A stretch of 64,000 bases of DNA from Limanda limanda (GCF_963576545.1 NC_083649.1:8610406-8674405); one strand, 5' to 3'. Counted from the stretch's first letter, positions 26,201 through 38,837 are shown. Notes: generated by a model not told the origin, from the letters alone. Numbers and translations: made by a program.

Positions 26201-29200
26201 TTTCAGCTGCAGATTGACAAAAAAAATTACATTGTTCAGTTTTAACAGCTCGCTTATTAAGATTTGTATTTCATGTCTTATGACAAATAACAAGAATAAG
26301 CGTATACTTCCGTCCAATAGTTCCCTTATGACACCACATTTAAATTGACTAGATCCAGATTCTTATTTGGATCTGCATGAGATTACCACTACCTCAGTCC
26401 CCTGAATATGTCTGATTCTTATGATTAGGATTCATGAATTGTTCTCTGGGTAATCTGTGAAAAGGGCAAAAAAAAGCCCCCTATCTGCAAATGTTAAAAA
26501 GAGTGGAGAAAGAAAGAGTCATGTAATCCACACCTCTGTCCAGATCCTCGCCGAAATGTAATGAATTCTTCCCGGGCCCAAACCACATCCTTCAACCAAG
26601 TTTCATGGAAATACGTTCAGGCCTTTTAGTGAAATCTGACAAACAAACCAACAGACTCAGCAGAGGAATTCCTCAGATAATACAGGTTCAACATGGAACA
26701 TTGTATCATAGATGCTACGACTCCACAGCCTTGACACCACATTGTACAGAAAATAATATTAATCTGTAAAATTGTCTCTAAATTGCTATCTTGTTTAAAT
26801 CCTAAATATAATTCATGCTTTACTTTTCAGGCTCACGAAAACTCTTCCCTCCTTCACAAACATTGTGCCTGATTGGAACCCACTTCATGCAGTTCATCTG
26901 GCTCCGTGCAACTTCTGCTGCAGAAAGAAGCAGAGGAGGACGATGATACTGGAGAGGTGAGACTTCTTTGTTTCATTAACGTTAAAATGAATAACCTTAT
27001 GAGAATTCACAGGTTTTATATTCACCTGTGTATATACCAAGTTGAAAATTAAGACCACTGCATTTTGGTTTGTGTATTTTTTGTCTGTTTGTGTTTTCAT
27101 TGCACTCATGTGTGTGTTTGTGTGTGTACATTGCGTACGCAGCCTATGCTGTATTCTTACACTCATTGAGCTACACCTGATAACTGAAATAGGGACTACT
27201 TGGAGAATTGCGAGGCGGCCCCCTCCGAAGAAATTCCTGCCGTCTCCGCCTCCCAACAAAACACTAGTACTTGTTTTTACAGAAAACATGATATAGTGAT
27301 CACGGATATACTGATCAACCGGCTTGGGACAGAATCGTATTTGAGTCATAATTTGGTCTTTTCATACACGTTTTGCCCCCCCCTGCCTCAGTCAGTATTT
27401 TCTGCTCCTCTCTGTCGCTATCATCCAACCGTATCGAGGGAAATCAAGTGTGCCCAGTCATCTCCTCCAGCTCCTTGACCATTATACCCAGTCTGACTTT
27501 ACACATGTGTCCGATCCCACTGATTGTGTGTGTGAGAGTGCATGTGTCAGCGCGAGAGAAAAAGAGCGAGCGGAGTCAGGAAGGGGAGAAAATCTCTTTC
27601 TATCAGGGGCTGTCACTTCTACTTGTATAAGTGGTGACATAAAAAGCAACACAGCGAATGTGTTTTCTGCGTCGGTCGTACTCAGTTATTTTCACCACAA
27701 TTATCAACAAAACATGTAATTTAGCCGGAGCCCACACTTTAACCTGCAACTGTACCTTTAGGAGATGATTACACTGTAGATGTTGAACAAAATTACACGT
27801 TGTTACTGTGTAAAGAAACTGTTCCTTTTAACGTACAGTTAAACTACTGAATAAGTTCTATCTCCATGGAGGAAAATAGATTATCCTCAGAAGAGTCAGT
27901 TGTGTGATTAGAAAGGTAGAAACAAAACCAGTGCCTCCATATCTGCACCACAAATTAACCAATTCACTTTAACTGTCTGTCTATAGTGACAGTAACTACC
28001 TGCCAGGGCAAGTAAAATCACTGTTGAATTGTCCCCATAAAATTATTAAATGTTGCTTCCTTATAATCACACTCACTCCAGTAGTAACACATTGAATGTG
28101 TATTGGGAGGAGGGAGAACAACAGTACAGGTGCTCTTTTGTTTAAACAGTGTTTGTAAAGTATTTAATGGAACATGAACCTAACATCCGCTTAACCAGAC
28201 TTCTGCTTTGTGTTTTCTGTAGTGTGCCTCCCGTGTTCATGCTGCACTTTGTGGAGGGGCTCCCTGACAGTGACGTCAGAATGTACAGCTTCGCCTTCAG
28301 AGGGAGACGCTACTCGGTCACCACTGTCATCCAGTACGACCACCGACTGAAGCACTTTGTCACCTGGATGAGTCGTTCTGACGGTGGGTATCTTATGGCC
28401 GCTTCTCTTCATCTGTTTATTACCTTCATTTCACCAGTGTAAGATGTAAAGAATAACTGGTTTACCTGCATTAAGCCTGTACCGTGCATGTCGCCATGGT
28501 AACTTATGCTACCTACCTACCTGGCTCCGGAGCGGGTTAGCAGGTTCGACTTCTGAGAATCAGATCAAAACAAGTCAACAAGACCAAATCAGATCTCTGG
28601 AAAACCAGGGCCACACACCTATAGGAACCAAACAGGGACAAATGAGTAGATAGTTTTATGGATCAGGTTAATTGTTGTGCTCTTAAACACTTTCTGTGTG
28701 TCCACTCTTAAAGAAGAGCTTCTAACAAACAGAGTGATTTTATCACACTGTAGAAATACACAACTTTTATCACTTCCATTTTATTCCAACATGACTCCTG
28801 ACAGTGTTAATGCTGTGACTCTTATTCTATCTCAGCAGCTCAGAATAACATGAGAACTTGTGATGATGATAATAATAATAGGATCTAAATGTATTTTATT
28901 AGACGAGTGCTTCACGCACTGCTAAATATAAAATGAATTTCTGCACAGTCTTAAAGAGTGTAAAATCTGAATTAAGCTCTTAAATATGGTTTTGATTAAC
29001 TTAGCGTTCCAAATTTATTTCAGTCTTTATTTAAAAACTATGGACACCTACTGTCTGAGAGATAACCTGGCCTTTTTAGGGTTATTCTCTCCTTGTCTCA
29101 CCTTATCCTCATAAGGTGACATTTTCATCAGATTGACCTCATCAGACTTTTCTTCTCTTATCTGTTGTTACTTTTATCTTTTTGTATCTGCATCAGTTAC

Positions 29201-32200
29201 GCATTCAGACAAAAGCTCAATAATGCTCAAATGATCAGAAATTTGATGAACTTGCCTGACTGATAATAATACCCTTACTTTAGTGACTGGAAATCATTTC
29301 TGTCTCTAGATATGAGATCATTCTGTTAAAACAAATTGCCTTTGGTTGTCACTTGAACCCGATAGACCTGCCGCTCTCAGCGTTTCTTCTCGTATCACAT
29401 TCAGCGCTTTGTTCAGTAGCTGTAATTAAGAGCAACACAATAAAATGCAGGTTGAACTGAGGCAAGTGTTCTGCTCGGTGAAGGCAGGTATTTAAAAGAA
29501 ATCCTTGGTATGTTGAACTCGCTTTCCAGCACAGGCGTCTGGTTTGTTTGCAAGAGAGCAACTTTCACTATTTATAAATTGCTTTGCCATATAGTCAGAA
29601 GATGGAAGATGTAATTTAATACATTTTCATGAATCAGTGAAATAACATACCAGGGAACCAGTTTTTTTTTCTGTGCTTCCTTATGTCAAACTCTAACCTA
29701 CATTTTAACTTGTGGTGTGAAACCAGGAACACCAGTGCATGAAGGTTAATCATTGAATTCTTCTAGGTTGTAGTTTCTCAACAGCACATTCTGCTGGACA
29801 GTTAATGTAATGTTAACCTTTGCAGCCCTGAAGATCTTGATCCACTGTCATTTATACAGAATTAGTTTTCTTAACTCGTCAGCTAAGATTTTAAAGCTAC
29901 TTTTGATTAGGCTTTCTACATTAGATCTTTATTATAAATCTGTGTTAAGTTATTTAATGTTTATCTTGCATGTGTTTCTGCCGTTTTAGCCTAGATTCTC
30001 CCGTGAAAGAAATGTTTGGTTTAAGCGAAGGAATTAAACCAAATATTTTTCAAAAAAAGCTACAATGATATTTATCATAAGAGCTATCTGACAAATCTGA
30101 AGCTGAGATCAAAACTGACCGAACCACATACATCTACAAGAAAAAGTTAGACTAGTTGAAAAAGCTCAAGTTTGCAAATAACCTTGAGTTCGATGCTCAA
30201 GTCTGCTACAGATTTGCCTGAAGTCCAGGTTACTCATAAGTTTTAGATTCGCTGAAACGGACAAATTTAGAAACGCTGCTGGCCCATGAGATTGTTTCGG
30301 TTTGAAACAACAATTTTTCTAATGAAAATATAGTTGTATGGTTGAGCCTGAAAACCAGAGGTATGAAGCAAACCTCAAAAACTCAAGATTGATCTGAACA
30401 ATTATTGGCTTAGACTGTAATCATAACACATCCTGTAAACATGCAGGCTACACCGGCTGATTTACTTTTCTAACTGTGTTCCTGCTCCTCACAGGCTCAT
30501 GGCTGGAATACGATGACTTGAAACATCCAGAATGTAAGACCCATCAGAAGCTCCCGGTCCCTGCCCAGGAGATGCACATCGTCTTTTGGGAAGTGGAGGA
30601 GGAGAAAGAGCCTCGTCTCTGTTCTCCCTCCAGCACATTTACTGACTCTCCCCCCCCAACAACAACTGAGATGATCCCGGCTCTAAACGTAGCAGCAGCA
30701 GCAGAGGAAGTGTTGGTCTGCTCCCCCGACCAGTCTCTCCTGGCACATCACGACACTGACATGATCTCTGTGCTCTCAGACGACGGCAGCAGCATCATGG
30801 ACACGACCATTCCAGCCGACACATCCATCGGCTCCACGACGCTGCTGGAAACCTTCGAGGGCCTGAGCCACAGCGACATCATCACACTCACACTGGTGGA
30901 GTTGAAAACGGATTCAGAGACGACGCCTGTAGATGACGACAGGAGAAGTCCGGGTTGGAGCGACCCCTGTAAGAGTGAGACGCTCGATGCGTCACCGGAC
31001 AGCTCCTCCACTGGGATGGGTGCTGAGATGTGTCCCGCCCCCGATGAGGCTCCTCCCTCCACCCCCGACACGGCGTCTGGGGATGGCGTGACGAGCGATC
31101 CCACATATGTGCCGGGCGCCGCCAGGAGAGGACGAGGGAGAAGAGCGAGCAGAGTCAGAGCTGTGGGTCGACGAAAAGATACCAAAGCCGCCTCATCAAC
31201 AGCAGCTCCACCTGTGATGCCTGAGCCCACAGGAGAAGTCGGTGGCAAACCCGAGGCCGCTGCAGCTCGGGAGGAAACGCCCCCAATTCAAACTACCACG
31301 CCCCCCTCGCTTTCTACTGGTACCAGTCAGAACGATCTCACAAAGCAATCGGCACTGGTTCGGCACAGCCGCTGGTCCTTCCTGCTCAGCAAACACCCTG
31401 CGGCCAAGTCCGAGGACAAATTCACCCCCACCTTCACCCCCACCTTCACCCCCACCTTCACACCCACCTTCACACCCACCTTCACCCCCACCTTCACACC
31501 CACCTTCACACCCGCCTTGGCCACACAAGTGAAACCCACTTCAACCCCTCGCTCTGTCCCCACCCCTCGCTCTATTTCCACCCCTCGCTCTATTTCCACC
31601 CCTCGCTCTAGCCCCGCCCCTCGCTCTGTCCCCACCCCTCTCTCTATTCCCACCCCTCGCTCCATCCCTGTGAAGAGACAGCAGCAGACTCCTGGAGGAT
31701 TCGTCCCCAAACTGCAGCTCAGGCTAGAGGAGAGTGACAGTCTCCCTCTGAAAGCTGCAGAGATGTACGGCGGATTCGGCAACCAGAGCTCTAACGCACC
31801 GAGTCCAGTGGCGTCCCCCGCCCCTCTCTGTGGAAAATCAACGCCGTTTTCACCCATCACCTCTCTCTCCCAAGTATCACTGATGAACACAACGTTGGTG
31901 TCTCCTACGATCGTCCCTACGCCCAAAAAGAACGGGCACCCTGAGATCTCCTCCAGAGGCCAGTCGTCCAAGGTTCCTCCGGATCTCAGTGACACGGACG
32001 CCCTCCGCTACAAGCTGCTGAAGAAACTGAAAGCGAAGAAGAAGAAGCTCGCCAAGCTGAATCAAATGTTGGGTCATTCGGGTGGAGCGAGCCTCCGACC
32101 GGACAGCACTGACCTGACCTCTCCCCACACGGTGACCTCCAGTACGTACGACGGCTCCAACTGCGACGACTTCCTCTCGGATCTGCTGTCGCCCGCAACC

Positions 32201-32443
32201 ACAGCCAGCAACCTATCGCCAGACAGCACCGACTTCCTCCAGATGCTCGCCAAAGGACAGAATGGAGTCGACCAGTTGGACTACGGGGTTCATGCTGGTG
32301 GGGCCGTGTCGCAACCAAATGCTCTTATGAACGGGGGGGCCTACACTGAAAACTTTTTGGACGAGTTTCTTTCTCAGGCTGTGACTCAAGGGCCAACAGA
32401 TCTGGAGAGCGAGGCTCTAAGTGCACTTGATCTGTTCGTGTAA
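20297..32443 (+). CDS. uspl1: Ubiquitin-specific peptidase-like 1 (SUMO isopeptidase)
   Basis: USP-fold cysteine protease that cleaves SUMO, not ubiquitin, and works in Cajal bodies. Coding exons: 20297-20422, 20963-21085, 21178-22108, 22603-22713, 25313-25442, 26831-26956, 28223-28383 and 30495-32443; phases join without a break to 1218 residues (human 1092). A conserved N-terminal GLP...GYLGK motif is followed by a Cys-pair motif (C53, C56, C79, C84). The catalytic triad is intact: Cys342 (CWLDS), His560 (HFVTW) and Asp576 (EYDDLK), matching human C236, H456 and D472. A zinc-ribbon pair, KCSACG and PCNFCC, lies between. The last exon carries Pro/Thr-rich tandem repeats, then the conserved basic KLLKKLKAKKKKLAKL helix and acidic/hydrophobic DFLSDLL and FLDEFLS motifs. 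The ATG at 20297 (or 20303) is the first in frame if exon 1 is non-coding. Confidence 0.95.
22950..23022. repeat. Tandem 'gcaaattattaaattt' array in uspl1 intron
   Basis: Three consecutive units of about 21 bp, each holding 'aaattattaaatttg', in the intron between coding exons 4 and 5. Confidence 0.85.
23583..23720. repeat. LINE 3'-end relic
   Basis: 'tcaattaagctttattggca' is a signature commonly seen at the 3' end of fish non-LTR elements, followed by AC/AT-rich sequence. Family not determined. Confidence 0.45.
23930..24210 (+). repeat. SINE/LINE-like dispersed relic
   Basis: 'cccggtttcaaggaaatc', 'aaactaacaaatggacagg' and 'ggcgaaaacac' are landmarks shared with the copies near 9.5 kb (inverted) and 26.5 kb. 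It lies in a uspl1 intron. Confidence 0.6.
26500..26670 (+). repeat. SINE/LINE-like dispersed relic
   Basis: 'ccaagtttcatggaaata', 'cttttagtgaaatctgac' and 'aaacaaaccaacagactc' parallel the order of words in the copy at 23.93-24.21 kb. It lies in a uspl1 intron. Confidence 0.6.
31421..31675 (+). repeat. In-frame coding minisatellites in uspl1 last exon
   Basis: Two adjacent arrays lie inside the uspl1 coding sequence. The first (31421-31515) has seven to eight 12-bp units encoding Phe-Thr-Pro-Thr. The second (about 31540-31670) has about seven 18-bp units encoding variants of Thr-Pro-Arg-Ser-Ile-Ser. Unit sizes are multiples of three, so gain or loss of units keeps the frame. Confidence 0.95.
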
Positions 32444-33114
32444 ACTGTGGTGAAATGATTTTTTTCCTGCTGCACAGATAACTTTCAAACTGACTTCCTG
32501 TTGTGAGAAAATTATGCAAAATGTTCTTATTTAATTATCTGCACCTCATCTATTAGGATGGGTTCCTGCAGCCAGTAACGATTTGGTGAAAACCAAAGAT
32601 GTTAAGATCAATTGCTAATGAACATATTATCAAAGTCCTTATCGTCGTTCTTTCTTCAGTTCGTTTGGTTTGGTCTTGATCCTCCCTCCCACACTACAGA
32701 CATCCTGTACATTATGGTTGACAATTAGTGACGCTATTATCAAGACCAAAGTGTTTTAAACTGTTCATCGAAACAACTGTAAAGTGTATTATTTGTGTGG
32801 TGGTAGTGGCAGCGAACAAATCTGTTTAAATATTCGGAAACAATCATGTTAAAATGCGAACTCGAGCTAAATCCTATTCTACACGTTTGGCTGCATAACG
32901 TTGACGAAACTGGCGAAAGTCCTGCATCGCTTAAACGCAGCACAGTGACGAGGTTTAAGTTTGAAAGTGACATAAATGAAATACTAATATCTTTATAAAA
33001 TAAAGGTGATAATTATGTATCTTTAAATCCAACAGAAGAATGTACATTGTTAAATATCATGTTATATATATTTTGTTTATTGCACTGAGGGAAATTAGTT
33101 CACATCCCACTCTA

Positions 33115-33494
33115 AATAAACGATTCAATAAGGAATTCAAATTTTACGAATGATTTTGAATCTGATCGATCACGCGTCAGTTCAACTCGTGAAATGTTAT
33201 CTGCCAGTTAAAGTGGTTGAATATAATATTGCTGCATGTTAATAGTTTCTTGATCTTTTCTAAAAACTTCATGAAGTTTGAATGTGTCAATGTTTGCTAT
33301 GGTTTGTTGAACAAAGTTTATTAACGGCAACTTGAAGAGTTTTCTCCAACTTTGGCACTTTTGTAGTTTGCGTGAACTGTATGAAAGAGGCTGTATGAAG
33401 CCGTTGTGTTTGTTTGTTTGTTTTGTTATTCTTGAAAAACTACTTGAAAATTCTTGGGAACGAAGTTTCTTTTTTTTTAGTGTCGTTTAATAAA
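33115..33494 (+). terminator. Candidate uspl1 poly(A) signals
   Basis: AATAAA hexamers at 33115-33120 and 33489-33494 (another at 32999-33004) lie 0.55-1.05 kb past the uspl1 stop. Which is used cannot be told. Confidence 0.5.
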
Positions 33495-33499
33495 TACTA

Positions 33500-35470
33500 T
33501 ATTTACAAACTATGAGAATTTTTTTTAAAAGAAAACTGCATACATTTCATTGAATCCACCTTTCTGGATAGAATATTTATATTTTCAGTTATGAATTAAG
33601 GTTACTGTGTCTACATGTGTTGAATCAGTGAATCACACTTTTGATTTCACAGTACCTTACTCTTGAAGTTCTGGTCCAGATCAACCTGGGACCGTAGCTT
33701 CTTTTGAGGAAAACATAAAAACTGAATTACACACTGATTGTAAATGAAAGATGAAACCTAAGATGTAAGTAATAAATAAAAGTCACCGGGTGAAATCAGT
33801 CAGACAGAATCTCAATCTTTATATTCTCATGTGTTCGACATGTTGAAATCAGTATTCACACTAGAATAAACATATTATGAAATAAAGTAAAAACCAGACA
33901 TGTTTGTTTGTTCCACCCAAATACAATTTCAAAAACACTCTTTACAAAAACATCTTTTCTAGTTGACCTGGAAACCTGAGCAGCCACAGGCAGAGATAAC
34001 ACAAAGAAATACTTTAAATCTAGAACCACATTTGTTGTGACATGTTTCACAGTGTTGCCAGGCTCAAACATAAAGTCTGTTGTATTATTGATTATTCATA
34101 TTATTTTTACAGAAACACTCAGTAAAGTGAGGTCATCTGTGTCACAGTAACATAAACAAACACAAGCAGAAACAGAGGACATGACTTGTTATTAAAAACA
34201 ACTTTACCAGACTCAACAATCACTGACGCTTTGTAAACACCACATGTATGAACAGGACTTTAAGTGCTGAGGAAATCTTCCACCGGGCTGAAAAAGAGCA
34301 GTTCCCATACCGGGAGTCGAACCCGGGCCGCCTGGGTGAAAACCAGGAATCCTAACCGCTAGACCATATGGGACACCATGGCGACGGTAGGGCCACAGAA
34401 AGGTACTATAAATCATTTAATACGTGACGTAGGTGAAATTAATGTAGATATTATAGATTTTGATAAAGAAACCACAATATGTACAACATACATTATATTG
34501 ACATTAAAATTGTATTAAATTATTTGCTTTGTTCATTAATGTCTTGTGAAAGAGGCTCAGATTATATAAGATAGTGTTTGATTTTACATGGTTTTGTTTA
34601 CTTGATGAATAAAACAAACGTAGAAATAATTAATAAAAATAAAAATAAGCAGTCATTTATTTATATATTTTTATTTAAGCTGTTTATTTGCTTAATTGAA
34701 CTGGACACAGCTAAAGTTTGGGACGGGGCTTTAATGGTTTTAATCATTTGAGTTTTAATTAATTTAATCATCTGAAATGTATTGGATTAGATGAGAGTGA
34801 GAGACATGAGATTAGGAGGAAGATGCAGTTCCGTTCAGAGGCACAAGTAGGCGCTGTTTGACCAATCACAACATATTTTACTGGACCTGCACGTTCATAC
34901 TTCATTTAATAAATTAAGCTTCACCTCAGTCCAGGCCACAGCATCATAACAATAAAGAAAAGGAAAAATGCAGCACAAAAATATAGACAACAATCATCAC
35001 ACTTTATAATAACACATGGGATTAAAAACACATATTACAAGTCCCTTTATTGTCACATTGTTTGTTTCATCTGAACATATTTCACCAACCACACCCTACA
35101 AAATATTACTAATAAACTGACCCACTTATCCCTTAGGAATTTAACTCACTTTGATAAATTGAATACATGGAAATCTCCATTAGAATGCCCGTTTGGTAGA
35201 AATTCTCCAGAAGCTTTTTCCATCAAAGACGAGGATGAAAACCAAAAACTCTCAGAAACAGCTGCTCGAAACAAAGCTTTTCTAAATGTCCCTCAGGTTC
35301 AATTAAGTATTCATCCATCTATGAAACTGTGCGGGCAATGTACGCCATGCACAGGCACACATACACACACCCACAAACACACGTACACACACACACACAC
35401 ACACACAGACTCACATCAAGAAATTAGCAGGAAAGTTCTGTGTTTTTAAAGCCAGGGCCTCATTTACATA
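33500..35470. other. uspl1-alox5ap intergenic region
   Basis: AT-rich spacer. Apart from the tRNA-Glu gene near 34.3 kb and a short CA microsatellite near 35357-35408, I see no gene or strong element. Confidence 0.6.
34302..34373 (-). tRNA. tRNA-Glu (anticodon TTC)
   Basis: A 72-nt minus-strand cloverleaf: acceptor stem TCCCATA pairs with TATGGGA, discriminator A; the D arm carries the A box. The anticodon stem CCTGG/CCAGG holds loop TTTTCAC with anticodon TTC (plus positions 34338-34340). The T stem CCGGG/CCCGG holds loop TTCGACT, and GGTTCGACT is a perfect B box. A run of five T on the minus strand (34291-34295) follows and is a Pol III terminator. It appears functional and matches the vertebrate tRNA-Glu(TTC) consensus closely. 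Confidence 0.97.
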
Positions 35471-35486
35471 AAGGGGAAGTTACAAA

Positions 35487-35589
<103 letters not shown>

Positions 35590-35677
35590 CGTGGAAGAGG
35601 GAAGCATCATGTTAATGCTTCGCTGTCGACAGTGAACGTACAGTCGCACTCAGCCTCCCTCAGCCTCAGCATCGATC

Positions 35678-38600
35678 ATGGACGCGAACCAAGTGGTGGT
35701 GGAGAACATCTACCTCCTGGTGATGGTCACCCTCATCAGCGTCCTGCAGAACAGTGAGTAGAGGAACGAAGCAGCTTCTGACATTAACATCAATTGTTTA
35801 AAATGTATAAGAAGTGATGAACTTCGTTCATTTTATTTTATTTATGTTTATCTGTCTATGTGTTCAGCCTTCTTTGCCCAGAAGGTGGAGAGGGAATGCT
35901 TGACCCACACACCGGCCTCTGACAGAGTGTCCTGTGCCAAGTAAGTTTCTTTTTCTCTCTCTTTCTCTCATAAACACCAACCCAAGTGATACACTGACCT
36001 TTAGGATGTAGCTTTTTCCTACTACAAAACTTTGCATAGGGTTTTACATCCCAGTGGTTTTAATCTCAGTGAGCGTCAAGCCTCATTTGCCTCACACACA
36101 GGGGGACAGTCAATACACAGCAATACAGATTTGAATATTTGCTGGGAAAGCAACAAAGGCCGTTTGTCAACCAGCTTCTGGCTCAGGTGGTGGTGGGGGG
36201 GGGGGGGGGGGGGGCATTTTAATCATTCACAGGTGGAGGAGTGGAAATGTTCACACCAACTCATCTATCATTCGCAACACAAAAGTGTCTAAATCGTGAC
36301 TTTCACAAGTATTGCTAAACTGGTTGGCACATAAGTGTTAGTCAACTCAAGAGTATTTTTTACCTGAATACTGAACAATGTGATATCCATTCATTTATCA
36401 GAATTACTTGAATGTCTTTGGTGAAATATCTCAGTGTATTCAGTGTCGTTTTCTGCATTAATTCTGAGCTGCATCGCCTATCTTATATTTTGTATTTATT
36501 AGAAATTTACATAAATGTACCTGTGCAAGTGGCAATAAACATAAATAAACCTATGTTCTCTGTTAAATTATATCTGATTGATCAGGGGGTAGGTCACCTG
36601 ACTTTTGAATGACTGCAATAAATGTGTTAATCATAAGAATATGATGATAAATAGGCTGCAGGCTCAGACTTGTCTTGTGGAACTCTATTAGTCCATCAGC
36701 TGCAACGTACTTCCTGTTTTTAAAAGGAAATATCCGGGCCACATCCTGTCCTGTAGAGGTGATGTTCAGATTTCTTGAATGTGATGCAAACGTTAAGTGA
36801 CAGTTTAAAACGTTTTGGTCTCGTAATTTTAATTCAACCCAAAGTATCAGATTTCCTTCAGAACGCAGTCGAGCTGTCAACCGGTTCAGGGAGTGATGTG
36901 AAGTTTGAAGCTTTCTTGACAGAAATGTTGTCCATGAAGCAATAAAAAAAACACAAAAATCACAAAATCCTGGATCTTAAGAGAAATCTTGTCTGAGAAA
37001 CTGACCAACTCTATTTTTCTTTCTTATTCCTGAAATACGCTGCAAACTTTAATGTGTTCAGGACAAATTATATATCCAAAATTGGGAAAGGTTAAAGGGA
37101 CATGGTTATTTAACTGAACGTTATTGAACAGCTGCTGGAACACTGGCCTCAGTTTCTTCCTGGTTTTCCATTTAAACGTTGCTCCTTTGACACTCGGAGA
37201 ACCAAACTGGCTCCAGTAGCTCATGCACAGTTTGTCAAAGCCACTTCTGCTCGGCAGTTTTCAGAACATTTCCCAACAGTCAGAGGAACAAGGGGCCTGG
37301 TATCAGCTGGCGATTGCTTCACACTCTCTCTCATTGCTCCGGAACTCTATTGAAACAAACTGTTTACAGAGCCTGTTTACGTTTCTTCCAGCCGTAACTG
37401 CATGGACGCGTATCCCACGTTCCTGGCAGTGATGTGGTGTGCCGGCCTTTGTCTCAATCAAGGTAATCCTATACTTGAATCAATCATCAACAGAAACACA
37501 CCCCAGAGTCAGAGCTGCTTTAGTAGGTCAGGCAGACAAATGAGAGGTTGTGTTACTGCTGTGCTGGTTAGAAATGTGAATCCACCATTAGAATGAATGT
37601 GTCGTTATGACAACCTCTAGTCATCGAAGAGCCACAAGAGCCTGTCTCCAGGACGATCGGGAATGGCTCATAATTTGCATCCCAGGTCAACGTGTATGTC
37701 CAAACTCTGCAGGACGAATGATGAGTCTGTTGTTATCAGTTGAACTCAAACGATAGATGCTGTATCATTTTGCAGGTGCTACGTATTTCACTTATATTTT
37801 ATTTTTATGCCTTTTTCCGCTCCAGTATTTATTTGACAGTTATTGACAGATTACCACAGGGGCCCTGGACCCGATGGGGTCTTTGTCCAAATGCTTTTGC
37901 TTTTAAAAATGTTGGGAATATATGATTTTTAGAAAGTTGCACGATCATGAAATTGTCCTAATGCTTTGTAAATCGCTGGATGTTATACGTTGCATGAAGA
38001 CCATAGACTGTCTATAGATGACACGTCTCCACTTCCTCCCACTATCCAGAAATGAAGCCAAAATATCTGAAAAAAGAACGCTGCCATCGTCAGTCTCAGC
38101 TGTCAATCACCTAATTTTTATAGTATTAAATAGCTACAACAAAAAAAACAGAACTTAAACAAACATCCGTGTGATAAGAACGATCTAAAATGACAGAAAC
38201 CCTCTCTGAGAAAAAATGTATGTCTATATCATGTCCTGTTCGCTAACATGGAGGAGGCTGGGTCCATGCTGCAGCCAGCTACCAGACTGACCCTTCACTT
38301 TTGAGGAGCTGTCATGTTGTCCGTCTTTATAAACAGATTATTCGTACATTAAGTGTTTCTTATTTTTATATTTATTCATTCAAACTTGTCTTTTCTTTGT
38401 CCTTCGTCTGTTTGAAGCTCCTGCCGCCTTCGCTGGGATCATCTACCTGATGGTCAGGCAGAAGTACTTTGTGGGATACCTGGGACAAACCTCTCAAAGG
38501 TAAATGGACACAGGTGATCAGGGCTCTGTGTGAGTTTTGAGTGTGATGCTGTCTAACTTGATTATTTTCCATTTTCCTGCAGCACCCCCGGCTACCTGTT

Positions 38601-38745
38601 CGGAAAGCGCATCATCTTCTTCCTGTTCCTGATGTGCGTAGTCGGCATCTTCAATTACCTGCTGATGCGTTTCTTCGGCAACGACTATCACGAGCACGTG
38701 CAAACCATCACCAACGCCGCGTCGGCTCTTCTCCTCATCCCGTAG
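35678..38745 (+). CDS. alox5ap: Arachidonate 5-lipoxygenase-activating protein (FLAP)
   Basis: MAPEG-family protein of the nuclear envelope that presents arachidonate to 5-lipoxygenase for leukotriene synthesis. Exons: 35678-35753, 35868-35940, 37392-37462, 38418-38499 and 38583-38745; all GT-AG, five exons as in mammals, closing at 154 residues (human 161). TM1 (about 10-30) reads IYLLVMVTLISVLQN; the conserved NCMDAYPTFLAV segment follows at 52-63; then RQKYFVGYLG (87-96), STPGYLFGKRI (101-111) and a C-terminal LLLIP. Human inhibitor-pocket residues D62 and T66 correspond to D55 and T59; human H28 is Gln30 here. The loop between TM1 and TM2 is nine residues shorter than in human. Position next to uspl1 and medag fits. 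Confidence 0.96.
36195..36214. repeat. Poly(G) tract
   Basis: Twenty consecutive G, preceded by GGTGGTGGT, in alox5ap intron 2. It may form a G-quadruplex on the RNA-like strand; its length in the assembly may be unreliable. Confidence 0.9.
37998..38340. repeat. Dispersed repeat, copy 3 (foldback-like)
   Basis: The left end 'catagactgtctatagatg...gaagccaaaatatct' is the inverted counterpart of the right-hand words 'gatgttttggcttcact' and 'acagtctatg' of the copy near 2.8 kb. The right end 'gctaacatggaggaggc...cttcacttttgaggagctgtcatgttgtcc' is in direct orientation. The element sits in alox5ap intron 3. It may be a rearranged pair or a foldback element; identity unknown. Confidence 0.6.
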
Positions 38746-38795
38746 TGTCGTGCACGTCACAACACCGGCATCTTTCCACTGATGACAACTGTTGC

Positions 38796-38801
38796 ATTAA
38801 A
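38796..38801 (+). terminator. alox5ap poly(A) signal (ATTAAA)
   Basis: ATTAAA lies 51 bases after the stop codon and is the first signal downstream, giving a very short 3' UTR. Confidence 0.55.
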
Positions 38802-38831
38802 ACACGTCAATGTATTTGTTTTGTAAAAGCA

Positions 38832-38837
38832 TTTATT
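38832..38837 (-). terminator. medag poly(A) signal
   Basis: AATAAA on the minus strand, about 275 bases past the proposed medag stop. It lies about 30 bp from the opposing alox5ap signal. Confidence 0.55.

Noticed and set aside
31327..31995. 222-codon minus-strand frame rich in Gly-Val-Lys
   Set aside because: Antisense shadow of the uspl1 minisatellites; the plus strand has clear homology to USPL1.
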